From Pelomonas sp. CA6 (lineage in GTDB: Bacteria > Pseudomonadota > Gammaproteobacteria > Burkholderiales > Burkholderiaceae_C), in contig NZ_JAKZFD010000006.1 in NCBI RefSeq assembly GCF_022549225.1, positions 62,001-126,000 on the forward strand: a stretch of 64,000 bases of DNA, in the 5' to 3' direction. Position numbers and translations under genes: made by a program. Under the pieces are notes generated by a model, which saw nothing but the letters and a program-made list of their open reading frames with translations, was not told the origin of the DNA and ran no database searches. Position 1 is the stretch's first letter, and the number at the start of each line of letters is the position of its first letter. Positions 8,536-17,010 of the stretch are shown here, piece after piece.

Positions 8536-9015
8536 TCAGGCGGCTTCCTTCTTCAGGGACTTCACGGCCTTCAGGACCTCGTCCACATGGCCGGCCACCT
8601 TGATGCCTCGCCATTCCTCACGCAGAATGCCCTGCGCGTCGATCAGGAAGGTCGAACGCTCGATGCCCTTGACCTTCTTGCCGTACATGATCTTGTTCTT
8701 CACCACGCCAAACATGTGGCACAGCTTCTCTTCGGTATCGGCGATCAGCTCGAAGGGCAGCTCCAGGTTCTGCTTGAACTTTTCGTGCGAGACCATGTTG
8801 TCGCGCGAGACGCCGAGCACAACGGCGCCGGCCTTGACGAAGTCCTTGTGGTGGTCGCGGAACTGCATGGCCTCGGTGGTGCAGCCCGGGGTGTTGTCCT
8901 TGGGGTAGAAGTACAGCACCACGACCCGGCCCAAGAAGGCCTGGGGTGTGAATTTCACGCCTCCCGTTGCAAGAGCTTCAATGTCCGGAAGGGGTTTGTT
9001 GAGCGCTGGCGTCAT
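8536..9015 (-). CDS. bcp: Thioredoxin-dependent peroxiredoxin Bcp
   Basis: This 159-residue peroxiredoxin reduces peroxides at peroxidatic Cys45 in the motif TPGCTTEA. Family landmarks are YFYPKDNTPGC, GVSRD, and a C-terminal WRGIKVAGHVDEVL. The resolving cysteine found five residues later in E. coli Bcp is replaced by Met50. The only other cysteine is C99, so recycling must use C99 or an external thiol. Two hairpins follow the gene. The order bcp-phoH is common in related genomes. Confidence 0.93.
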   Translation of the reverse strand: MTPALNKPLPDIEALATGGVKFTPQAFLGRVVVLYFYPKDNTPGCTTEAMQFRDHHKDFVKAGAVVLGVSRDNMVSHEKFKQNLELPFELIADTEEKLCHMFGVVKNKIMYGKKVKGIERSTFLIDAQGILREEWRGIKVAGHVDEVLKAVKSLKKEAA

Positions 9016-9132
9016 GTGGCGTTATATGAAGGATGGAGCCCCGGCGGGCACAGCCAACAATTATACGTCGAACGGCCAGCGCACCCTTGACGCAGGCGCC
9101 CCCCTGGCGGGGGAGCGGTGCGGGGCCCGCCA

Positions 9133-9507
9133 TCAACCCGGAATCAGCAGCGCGGCCAACACCGAACGCCCCTCGCTCGCCAGCACGTTGTAGGTGCGGC
9201 AGGCTGCCGCGGTGTCCATGGTGTCCATGCCGATGCGCGCGTCGATCAATGCGCGGTAGAGCCGCGGATGCACGAAGCGCAGCTTTGCGCCGCTGCCGAA
9301 CACGACCAGCTCCGGCTTGAGCGCGAGGATCTGCGCGAAGTGCTGCTCACCGAGGTCTTCGAGGCGCTGCACGTCCCAGGCCTGGACCTCGCCCTGCCAG
9401 GGCACGAGCACGCTGCGCGCGTGTGCCTGACCGTTCACCCAGACCGTCTGCGCATCGTGCCGGGAGATGCTGTTGCCGCCTTGCGGCTCGTCGAGTTGAA
9501 ATTTCAT
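9133..9507 (-). CDS. Mth938-like domain protein (DUF498)
   Basis: This 124-residue protein contains VQRLEDLGEQHFAQILALKPELVVFGSGAK and GIGMDTMDTAAACRTYNVLASEGR-like segments, characteristic of the Mth938/NDUFAF3 fold (DUF498/DUF598). Bacterial members are small cytosolic proteins without proven enzymatic activity; the mitochondrial relative assists complex I assembly. It stands between bcp (same strand, about 120 bases downstream) and the divergent aminotransferase gene. Confidence 0.85.
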   Translation of the reverse strand: MKFQLDEPQGGNSISRHDAQTVWVNGQAHARSVLVPWQGEVQAWDVQRLEDLGEQHFAQILALKPELVVFGSGAKLRFVHPRLYRALIDARIGMDTMDTAAACRTYNVLASEGRSVLAALLIPG

Positions 9508-9642
9508 TGACGCTCATTTTGGCAGTCATGAAGCCTGCCGTGCGCCGGCCCGGGGGAATCCCTGTGTTTAAATGCAAGATCCCCCGGAGTCCCTGGCGTC
9601 AGGCTCCATCCACTCTTGTTCCCGCTCCGAGGAGTCACCGTC

Positions 9643-10869
9643 TTGAAGACCGTCGCGAAGTCCAGCAAGTTGGCCAATGTCTGCTACGACATCCGCGGAC
9701 CCGTGCTCGACAAGGCGCGCCAGATGGAGGAAGAGGGGCAGAAGATCATCAAGCTGAACATCGGCAACATCGCCGCCTTCGGCCTGATGCCGCCGGACGA
9801 GATCGTGCAGGACATGATCCGCAACCTGCCCGATGCCGCCGGCTACACCGATTCCAAGGGCCTGTTCGCGCCCCGCAAGGCGGTGGTGCACTACTGCCAG
9901 GAAAAGGGCATCAAGGGCGTCGCGGTGGACGACGTCTACCTGGGCAACGGCGCCTCGGAACTGATCGTGATGGCGCTCAACGCGCTGCTGGACAACGGCG
10001 ACGAGGTGCTGCTGCCGTCGCCCGACTACCCGCTCTATACCGCGGCCGTGGCACTGTCCGGCGGCACGCCGGTGCACTACATCTGCGACGAGGGCAGCGA
10101 CTGGTTCCCCGACATCGCCGACATCCGCGCCAAGATCACGCCGCGCACCAAGGCCATCGTCGTCATCAACCCCAACAACCCGACCGGCGCGCTCTATCCG
10201 GCCGAGCTGCTCAAGGAGATCGTCCAGGTCGCCCGCGAGCACCAGCTCATCATCATGGCCGACGAGATCTACGACAAGACGCTGTTCGACGGCCACATCC
10301 ACACCAGCATCGCGTCGCTGGCCGAGGACGTGCTGTGCCTGACCTTCAACGGCCTGTCCAAGAACTACCGCAGCTGCGGCTACCGCGCCGGCTGGATGGT
10401 GGTGTCCGGCGAGAAGCGCCATGCGCGCGACTACATCACGGGCCTGAACATGCTGGCCTCGATGCGCCTGTGCGCCAACACGCCGGGCCAGCTCGCGATC
10501 CAGACCGCGCTGGGCGGCTACCAGAGCATCAAGGACCTGGTCGCGCCGGGCGGCCGCCTGGCGCGCCAGCGCGACCTGGCCTACGAGCTGATCAGCCAGA
10601 TCCCCGGCGTCAGCGTCGTCAAGCCCAAGGCCGCGCTGTACATGTTCCCCCGCCTGGACCCCAAGATCTATCCGATCGAGGACGACCAGCAGTTCGCCTA
10701 CGAGCTGCTGGCCGAGGAAAAGGTGCTGATCGTGCAGGGGACGGGCTTCAACTGGATCGCCCCCGATCACTTCCGGCTCGTGTTCCTGCCCAACACGGAC
10801 GATCTCCGTGAGGCCATTGGCCGCATCGAACGGTTCCTGTCGCACTATCGCAAGCGCCACATGGCCTGA
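9643..10869 (+). CDS. AlaA-like alanine/glutamate-pyruvate aminotransferase
   Basis: This 408-residue class I/II PLP enzyme has INPNNPTGA for cofactor contact, ADEIYDK, and the Schiff-base lysine K240 in NGLSKNYRSCGYRAGW. The opening YDIRGPVLDKARQMEEEG is typical of the AlaA/AlaC group, which moves amino groups between glutamate and pyruvate. I place the start at the TTG at 9643, which has GAGGAG eight bases upstream. The TTG at 9616 lacks a site. It leads the hom-thrC-moeA-moaD run, so amino-acid supply genes are grouped here. Whether it is AlaA or AlaC in function is not resolved. Confidence 0.88.
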   Translation: MKTVAKSSKLANVCYDIRGPVLDKARQMEEEGQKIIKLNIGNIAAFGLMPPDEIVQDMIRNLPDAAGYTDSKGLFAPRKAVVHYCQEKGIKGVAVDDVYLGNGASELIVMALNALLDNGDEVLLPSPDYPLYTAAVALSGGTPVHYICDEGSDWFPDIADIRAKITPRTKAIVVINPNNPTGALYPAELLKEIVQVAREHQLIIMADEIYDKTLFDGHIHTSIASLAEDVLCLTFNGLSKNYRSCGYRAGWMVVSGEKRHARDYITGLNMLASMRLCANTPGQLAIQTALGGYQSIKDLVAPGGRLARQRDLAYELISQIPGVSVVKPKAALYMFPRLDPKIYPIEDDQQFAYELLAEEKVLIVQGTGFNWIAPDHFRLVFLPNTDDLREAIGRIERFLSHYRKRHMA

Positions 10870-10967
10870 CCCCCCGAAGCACCTGTCTCCCCTTCAAGGG
10901 AGCGCATCCGGTGGCCCGGCAGAGCCGGTGCCGCTGGGGAATTCAAGACGAGACGAGCGAGTACGAG

Positions 10968-12290
10968 ATGAAAGCGATCAAAGTTGGCCTGCTGGGCATC
11001 GGTACCGTGGGCAGTGGCACCTTCCAGGTGCTGCGCCGCAACCAGGCGGAAATCCGTGGCCGCGCAGGCCGCGGGATCGAGATTGCGATGGTGGCCGACC
11101 TCGACGTCGAGCGCGCGCGCAGCATCGTCGGCGACGCCTGCCCGGTGGTGGCGGATGCGCGCCAGGTCATTGCCAACCCCGAGATCGACATCGTCGTCGA
11201 GCTGATCGGCGGCTACGGCATCGCCAAGACCCTGGTGCTGGAGGCCATCGCGGCCGGCAAGCATGTGGTGACCGCGAACAAGGCGCTGCTGGCGGTGCAT
11301 GGCAGCGAGATCTTCGCCGCCGCGCGCGCCAAGGGCGTGATGGTGGCGTTCGAGGCCGCGGTGGCCGGTGGCATCCCCATCATCAAGGCGCTGCGCGAGG
11401 GCCTGACCGCCAACCGCATCGAGTGGATCGCCGGCATCATCAACGGCACGACCAACTTCATTCTGTCGGAGATGCGCTCCAAGGGCCTGGACTTCGGCAC
11501 CGTGCTGAAGGAGGCGCAGCGCCTGGGCTATGCCGAGGCCGACCCGACCTTCGACATCGAAGGCGTGGACGCCGCGCACAAGGCGACCATCATGAGCGCG
11601 ATCGCCTTCGGCATCCCGGTGCAGTTCGACAAGGCCCATGTGGAGGGCATCACCCAGCTGCAGCCCGCCGACATCCGCTATGCCGAGCAGCTGGGCTATC
11701 GCATCAAGCTGCTGGGCATCGCGCGGCGGCGCAACAACGTCGACGGCGGTGGGATCGAGCTGCGCGTGCACCCGACGCTGATCCCGGCCAACCGGCTGAT
11801 CGCCAATGTCGAGGGCGCGATGAACGCGGTGCTGGTGCAGGCCGACGCGGTCGGCACCACGCTGTACTACGGCAAGGGCGCCGGCTCCGAGCCCACCGCG
11901 TCGGCGGTGATCGCGGACCTGGTCGACATCACCCGCCTGCACACGGCCGACCCCGACCACCGCGTGCCGCACCTGGCCTTCCAGCCCGATGCGATGAGCG
12001 ACACGCCCATCCTGCCGATGGAGCAGGTGCAGACCTCGTTCTACCTGCGCCTGCGCGTCGCCGACGAGGCCGGCGTGCTGTCGCGCATCACCACCATCCT
12101 GGCGGAGAACGACATCTCCATCGACGCGGTGCTGCAGCGTGAATCGGCCGAGGGCGAGCGCCAGACCGACCTGATCATCCTGACCCACGATACCGAGGAA
12201 GGACGCATGAGCAAGGCGCTGGCGCAGATGCAGGGGCTGCCCACCGTGCTCGCGCCCATCGTGCGGCTGCGCAAGGAAGAGCTGGCCTGA
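10968..12290 (+). CDS. hom: Homoserine dehydrogenase
   Basis: This 440-residue enzyme reduces aspartate semialdehyde to homoserine, the branch point to threonine and methionine. The N-terminal Rossmann motif is GIGTVG (residues 10-15). The catalytic domain has NGTTNFILSEM and the conserved GADPTFDIEG-like segment with GVDAAHKA. A C-terminal ACT domain from about residue 350 (TSFYLRLRVADEAGVLSRIT) provides feedback control by threonine. The start at 10968 gives the standard N-terminus; the longer reading from 10911 has no family support. It lies 7 bases before thrC. Confidence 0.95.
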   Translation: MKAIKVGLLGIGTVGSGTFQVLRRNQAEIRGRAGRGIEIAMVADLDVERARSIVGDACPVVADARQVIANPEIDIVVELIGGYGIAKTLVLEAIAAGKHVVTANKALLAVHGSEIFAAARAKGVMVAFEAAVAGGIPIIKALREGLTANRIEWIAGIINGTTNFILSEMRSKGLDFGTVLKEAQRLGYAEADPTFDIEGVDAAHKATIMSAIAFGIPVQFDKAHVEGITQLQPADIRYAEQLGYRIKLLGIARRRNNVDGGGIELRVHPTLIPANRLIANVEGAMNAVLVQADAVGTTLYYGKGAGSEPTASAVIADLVDITRLHTADPDHRVPHLAFQPDAMSDTPILPMEQVQTSFYLRLRVADEAGVLSRITTILAENDISIDAVLQRESAEGERQTDLIILTHDTEEGRMSKALAQMQGLPTVLAPIVRLRKEELA

Positions 12291-12297
12291 TCCGATC

Positions 12298-13746
12298 ATG
12301 AAGTACATCAGCACGCGTGGCGACCAGACGGAGCGCCGTTTCTGCGAGATCCTGCTGGAGGGCCTGGCGCCCGATGGCGGCCTCTACCTGCCGGTGGCCT
12401 ATCCGCGGCTCGACGCGGCGACCCTGGCGCGCTGGCGCGGCCTGTCCTACGCGGACCTGGCCTTCGAGATCCTGTCGCTGTACATCGACGACATCCCCGC
12501 CGACGACCTGCGCGCGCTGGTGCGCCGCACCTACACCGCCGAGGTCTTCGGCACGCCCGAGATCACGCCGCTGAAGCCGTTGGAGCCGGGGCTGGCGCTG
12601 CAGGCCCTGTCCAACGGGCCCACGCTGGCCTTCAAGGACATGGCGATGCAGCTGCTGGGCCAACTGTTCGAGTACGAACTGGGCCGTCGCGGCGAGACGC
12701 TCAACATCCTCGGCGCGACCAGCGGCGACACCGGCAGCGCGGCCGAGTACGCGATGCGCGGCAAGAAGGGCGTGAATGTCTTCATGCTCTCGCCGCACGG
12801 GCGCATGAGCCCCTTCCAGCAGGCGCAGATGTTCAGCCTGCAGGACGCCAACATCCACAACCTCGCGGTCGAGGGCGTGTTCGACGACTGCCAGGACATT
12901 GTCAAGGCGGTCTCCAACGACCTGGACTTCAAGCGCCGCTACAAGATCGGCACGGTCAACTCCATCAACTGGGCGCGCCTGCTGGCCCAGGTCGTGTACT
13001 ACTTCGCCGGCTACTTCTACGCCCTCCGGGCAGAAGGCCGGCTGCCCGAGGGCAGCGCGCCGGCGACGCTGGCGGACTGGCCCCAGGTCAGCTTCACGGT
13101 CCCGTCCGGCAACTTCGGCAACGTCTGCGCCGGCCATGTGGCGCGCATGATGGGCCTGCCGATCGCGCAGCTGGTGGTGGCCACCAACGAGAACGACGTG
13201 CTGGACGAGTTCTTCCGCACCGGCGTCTACCGGCCGCGGCCGACGGCGGAGACGCACGAGACCTCCAGCCCGTCGATGGACATCTCCAAGGCGAGCAACT
13301 TCGAGCGCTTCGTTTACGACCTGCTGGGCCGCGACGGCGCGCGCGTGAAGGCCCTGTTCAAGGACGCGCTGGAGCGCGACGGGCGCTTCGCGCTGTCGGC
13401 GGACGAGACGGCCGCGATCGCGCGCTTCGGCTTTACATCCGGGCGCAGCAGCCATGCCGACCGGCTGGCGACGCTGCGTCTGTGCCATGAGCGCTATGGC
13501 CAGATCATCGACACCCACACGGCCGACGGGCTGAAGGTGGCGCTGGAGCGGCGCCAGCCCGGCGTTCCCATGCTGGTGCTGGAGACCGCGCTGCCGGCGA
13601 AGTTCGCCGCCACCATCGAAGAGGCGCTGGGCTTCACGCCGCCGCGCCCTGCGCACCTGGCCGGCATCGAGGCGCTGCCCAAGCGCGTGCAGCGGCTGCC
13701 CGCGCAGGTCCAGCCCGTCAAGGACTATCTCGCCACCCATGTCTGA
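12298..13746 (+). CDS. thrC: Threonine synthase
   Basis: This 482-residue PLP enzyme converts O-phosphohomoserine to threonine. The N-terminus MKYISTRG is classic, and the PLP lysine is K113 in GPTLAFKDMAMQL. The phosphate-binding loop SGDTGSAA follows, with SGNFGNVCAGH in the second domain. It follows hom by 7 bases and its last eight bases overlap moeA, so hom-thrC-moeA are almost certainly one transcript. Homoserine kinase (thrB) is not in the window and must be elsewhere. Confidence 0.96.
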   Translation: MKYISTRGDQTERRFCEILLEGLAPDGGLYLPVAYPRLDAATLARWRGLSYADLAFEILSLYIDDIPADDLRALVRRTYTAEVFGTPEITPLKPLEPGLALQALSNGPTLAFKDMAMQLLGQLFEYELGRRGETLNILGATSGDTGSAAEYAMRGKKGVNVFMLSPHGRMSPFQQAQMFSLQDANIHNLAVEGVFDDCQDIVKAVSNDLDFKRRYKIGTVNSINWARLLAQVVYYFAGYFYALRAEGRLPEGSAPATLADWPQVSFTVPSGNFGNVCAGHVARMMGLPIAQLVVATNENDVLDEFFRTGVYRPRPTAETHETSSPSMDISKASNFERFVYDLLGRDGARVKALFKDALERDGRFALSADETAAIARFGFTSGRSSHADRLATLRLCHERYGQIIDTHTADGLKVALERRQPGVPMLVLETALPAKFAATIEEALGFTPPRPAHLAGIEALPKRVQRLPAQVQPVKDYLATHV

Positions 13747-15004
13747 CCCGCGTTCCACCCTGTTGTCCATGGACGAGGCGCTGGAGCGCCTGCTCGCGGC
13801 GGTGCAACCGCTCGCCGGGACCGAGTGGCTGCCCACCGCCGAAGCCGGCGGCCGTGTGCTCGCCGAAGACCTGATCTCGCCGCTGGACGTGCCGCCTCAC
13901 GACAACAGCGCGATGGACGGCTATGCGCTGCGCGTCGCCGACGTGCCCGCACCGGGCACGGTGCTGCCGGTGTCGCAGCGCGTGCCCGCGGGCAGCACGC
14001 CGCGGCCGCTGCAACCCGGCACGGCGGCGCGCATCTTCACCGGCGCGCCGGTGCCCGAGGGCGCCGATGCGGTGCTGATGCAGGAGAGCTGCGAGGCGCT
14101 GCCGGCCGCGGATGGCGCGGCGGGCGGCCTCGGACAGGTGCGCATCCTGGCCCCGCTCACGCCGGGGCTGGCGATACGCCGCCGCGGCGAGGACCTGCAC
14201 CGCGGCCAGCGCGTGCTGGCGGCGGGGTTGCGGCTGCATGCCGGCTCGCTGGGCCTGGCCGCCACCGCCGGCGCCGCGCGGCTGCGCGTGGCACGCAAGC
14301 CGCGCGTGGCGCTGTTCTCCACCGGCGACGAGCTGGTGATGCCGGGCCTGCCGCTGGGCCCGGGGCAGATCTACAACTCCAACCGCAGCACGCTGCACGC
14401 GCTGCTGCTGGCGCTGGGCTGCGAGGTGCGCGATCTGGGCCTGGTGCCCGACAGTCTGGCCGCCACGCGTGCCGCGCTGCGCGAGGCCGCCAGCGTCGCG
14501 GGTGGCGCGGACCTCATCCTCAGCTCCGGCGGCGTCTCCGTCGGCGAAGAGGACCACCTGAAGCCGGCGCTGCAGGCCGAGGGCCGGCTGGACCTGTGGC
14601 AGATCGCGATCAAGCCCGGTAAGCCGCTGGCCTTCGGCGAGGTGCACCGCCCGGACGGCGAGGGCAAGACCTGGGTGCTGGGCCTGCCGGGCAACCCGGT
14701 GTCCAGCTTCGTGACCTTTCTGCTCTTCGTGCGGCCGGTGCTGCTGCGCATGCAGGGCGCGATGCAGCTGCAGCCGCGCGCCTGGCCGCTGCCGGCCGGC
14801 TTCCGCTGGACCAAGGGTGACAAGCGCCGCGAGTTCCTGCGCGCCCGCCTCGACGACGAGGGCCGGCTGCAGCTTTTCGGCAACCAGAGCTCGGGCGTGC
14901 TGAGCTCGGCCGCCTGGGCCGACGGCCTGGTGGAGCTGGCGCCCGGCGCCACCGTCGAGCCGGGGCAGACGCTGCGCTTCCTGCCGTTCTCCGAACTGTT
15001 CTGA
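13739..15004 (+). CDS. moeA: Molybdopterin molybdotransferase MoeA
   Basis: This 421-residue protein inserts molybdate into adenylylated molybdopterin. Landmarks are PPHDNSAMDGYALR near residue 60, [15 protein letters not shown], the MoCF-like segment LFSTGDELV, SSGGVSVGEEDHLK, and LGLPGNPVSSFVTF. These are all standard for MoeA. The start overlaps the thrC stop by eight bases. It is followed after 58 bases by moaD. Coupling of cofactor genes to threonine genes is a gene-order habit of Burkholderiales rather than a functional link. Confidence 0.95.
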   Translation: MSDPRSTLLSMDEALERLLAAVQPLAGTEWLPTAEAGGRVLAEDLISPLDVPPHDNSAMDGYALRVADVPAPGTVLPVSQRVPAGSTPRPLQPGTAARIFTGAPVPEGADAVLMQESCEALPAADGAAGGLGQVRILAPLTPGLAIRRRGEDLHRGQRVLAAGLRLHAGSLGLAATAGAARLRVARKPRVALFSTGDELVMPGLPLGPGQIYNSNRSTLHALLLALGCEVRDLGLVPDSLAATRAALREAASVAGGADLILSSGGVSVGEEDHLKPALQAEGRLDLWQIAIKPGKPLAFGEVHRPDGEGKTWVLGLPGNPVSSFVTFLLFVRPVLLRMQGAMQLQPRAWPLPAGFRWTKGDKRREFLRARLDDEGRLQLFGNQSSGVLSSAAWADGLVELAPGATVEPGQTLRFLPFSELF

Positions 15005-15062
15005 ACGCCCCGGGACCTGCCGCTTCGCGCCGGCCCTTTGTTTTCTTGAGAGCCACGACGCC

Positions 15063-15314
15063 ATGACCATCCAGCTGCGTTACTTCGCCTCGCTGCGCGA
15101 GGCCCTGGGTTCCGCGGAGACCCTGGCGCACGAGCCGGGGCTCACGCTGGGCGCGCTGCGCGACCGCCTGATCGCCCGCGGCGAACCGCATGCCAGCGCG
15201 CTGGCGCGCGGCCGCGTGCTGCGCTGCGCGCTGAACCAGGTGCTGGCCGCCGAGGACACCGAGGTGCCCGATGGGGCCGAGGTCGCCTTCTTCCCGCCGG
15301 TGACCGGCGGCTGA
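15063..15314 (+). CDS. moaD: Molybdopterin synthase small subunit MoaD
   Basis: This 83-residue ubiquitin-fold protein ends in the required Gly-Gly, carried in FPPVTGG. It is thiocarboxylated there and donates sulfur to precursor Z together with MoaE. The start has a GAGAGCC-like weak ribosome-binding site. The gene stops one base before the stop of the convergent FAD oxidoreductase. MoaE, which in many Burkholderiales directly follows moaD, is 7.8 kb away at 23160, beyond a block of minus-strand genes. Confidence 0.93.
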   Translation: MTIQLRYFASLREALGSAETLAHEPGLTLGALRDRLIARGEPHASALARGRVLRCALNQVLAAEDTEVPDGAEVAFFPPVTGG

Positions 15315-15315
15315 G

Positions 15316-17010
15316 TCAGGCGCGCCGACCGGCCGCGCGCAGCAGCCGCTGCGCCACCTCGCAGCCCGAGGTGTAGGCCTCCTCGAACACCGAATAGCCC
15401 GCCAGGTCGGCATGCGCCACATGCAGCCGGCCCTGGCCGCGTTCGCGCAGCTCGGCCAGCGCCGCGCTGCCGCGCACGCCGGGCAGAGGAATGCTCATCG
15501 CATGGCCCCAGCGCATCAGGTCGATGCGCTGCACACGTTGCAGCAGGTCGGGATAGAGCGGCATCTGCTCGGCCAGGATCTCGGCCGCGGCGCTGCCCCA
15601 GTCCTGTGTCTGCAAGGCCTGGCGTTGCGCCACCGGCAGGGCCTGGTAGGCGGTCCAGACCTGCGGGCCGGGCCGCGGGTCCAGCGCCTGATGGGCGGCG
15701 TTCACCACGCCCAGCGAGGCGCTGCCGTAGACCACGTTGTCCCAGGCCGGACCCAGGCCCAGGCGTTCCAGCGGCGGCGCATCCAGCAGCAGGTTGGCGA
15801 CGCGCCAGGGCGCGTAGCGTGCCTGCGCGGCGGCCTGGCGCAGCGCCTCGGGCGGCTGCTGGACGATGCGGGCGGCGATGAACAGCGGCAGCGCCAGCAC
15901 CACCTGCGCGGCGCTCCAGCGCTCCGGCCGGCCGCTGCGCTCGTCCAGCGCCAGCACCTCGACCTCGTGGCGTTGCTCGCGCAGCGCCAGCACGCTGCGG
16001 CCGGTATGCAGCCGCCCGGCCAGCGGCGCGGCCAGGCGCTGCACCAGCCAGGCGTTGCCCTCGGGCCAGGTGAGCACGGCCTCGCGCTCCTCGGCCTGCA
16101 TGAAGCCGTGGCGGCTGCCGAAGTAGTGCAGCCCGGCCCAGGCCGAGACCTGCGCGGCCGGCGCGCCGAAATCGTCGCGGCAGCAGTAGTCCAGATACCA
16201 GCGCAGCGGCGGCGCGTCCAGGCCGCGCTCGTCCAGCCACTGTGCGAAGGTCTGCGCGTCCAGCCGCGCATGACCGGGCGTCCACGGCGCGCGATGCGCG
16301 GGCATCGCGAAGCCCAGTTCGCGGCGCGCGCGCTCGACCTCGGCGCCGAAGCGCCGGTACTGCGCCAGCACGCCGGCGTCCTCGCTGGGCGGCAGCAGGC
16401 CTTCGTGCCAGCGGCCTTGGTGGAAGAGCCGCTCCTGCGGGCTGTGGCACAGGTGGCGCTCGTCGTAGACCGGGCGTCCGGCGAACTCGCGCACCAGGCC
16501 CAGCTCGGCCAACAGCTCCTGCACCTCGCGCGCCTGCGGACCCGGCAGCGGCAGATAGTGCGCGCCCAGCGGGCAGGGCAGGGCACGGCCCGCGGCGTGC
16601 AGCGCATGGCCGCGGCTGTTGCCGCCAGGCTGGTCTTCCAGCTCCAGCAGCGCCGTGTCCACGCCGGCCGCCTGCAGGCGCCGCGCGCAGGCCAGTCCGG
16701 CGATGCCGGCGCCCAGCACCAGCACCTGGGCGCGGCGCGGCGGCTCGCCCGCGGGCCAGGCCGGCGGGCCCGCATCGCGCAGCCGGTGGCCGCGCGCATG
16801 CGCGGCGCCGACCCAGCCGCCCTGCAGCCGCGCCAGCGTGTCCTTCAAGGCCTGCCGCGCGTCGCCGTCCGCGGGCCGGCAGCCCGGCAGGCCGACCGCG
16901 CCGCCCAGCAGCGCGGCGGCGCCGCCCATCCAGCGCCGGCGGGTCGTTGGCCGCGGCTGCGGGACCGCGGCCGGGCCAGGCCCGTGGCCGTCCGCCTCCG
17001 GCGGCATCAT
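15316..17010 (-). CDS. Tat-exported FAD-dependent amine oxidase-like protein
   Basis: About 564 residues. A twin-arginine signal (TRRRWMGGAAALLGGAVGLPGC) ends in a possible lipobox cysteine, so the protein is probably exported folded and lipid-anchored. The FAD-binding motif VLGAGIAGLACARRL follows near residue 100, with ELEDQPGGNSRG and a C-terminal FAD-contact segment (HVAHADLAGYSVFEEAY). This layout matches flavin monoamine/polyamine oxidase-like proteins. The start at 17010 forms an ATGA with the upstream gene's stop; ATGs at 17025 and 17007 are alternatives. Standing after a spermidine-synthase-like gene, a polyamine-type substrate is plausible but unproven. Confidence 0.82.
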   Translation of the reverse strand: MMPPEADGHGPGPAAVPQPRPTTRRRWMGGAAALLGGAVGLPGCRPADGDARQALKDTLARLQGGWVGAAHARGHRLRDAGPPAWPAGEPPRRAQVLVLGAGIAGLACARRLQAAGVDTALLELEDQPGGNSRGHALHAAGRALPCPLGAHYLPLPGPQAREVQELLAELGLVREFAGRPVYDERHLCHSPQERLFHQGRWHEGLLPPSEDAGVLAQYRRFGAEVERARRELGFAMPAHRAPWTPGHARLDAQTFAQWLDERGLDAPPLRWYLDYCCRDDFGAPAAQVSAWAGLHYFGSRHGFMQAEEREAVLTWPEGNAWLVQRLAAPLAGRLHTGRSVLALREQRHEVEVLALDERSGRPERWSAAQVVLALPLFIAARIVQQPPEALRQAAAQARYAPWRVANLLLDAPPLERLGLGPAWDNVVYGSASLGVVNAAHQALDPRPGPQVWTAYQALPVAQRQALQTQDWGSAAAEILAEQMPLYPDLLQRVQRIDLMRWGHAMSIPLPGVRGSAALAELRERGQGRLHVAHADLAGYSVFEEAYTSGCEVAQRLLRAAGRRA

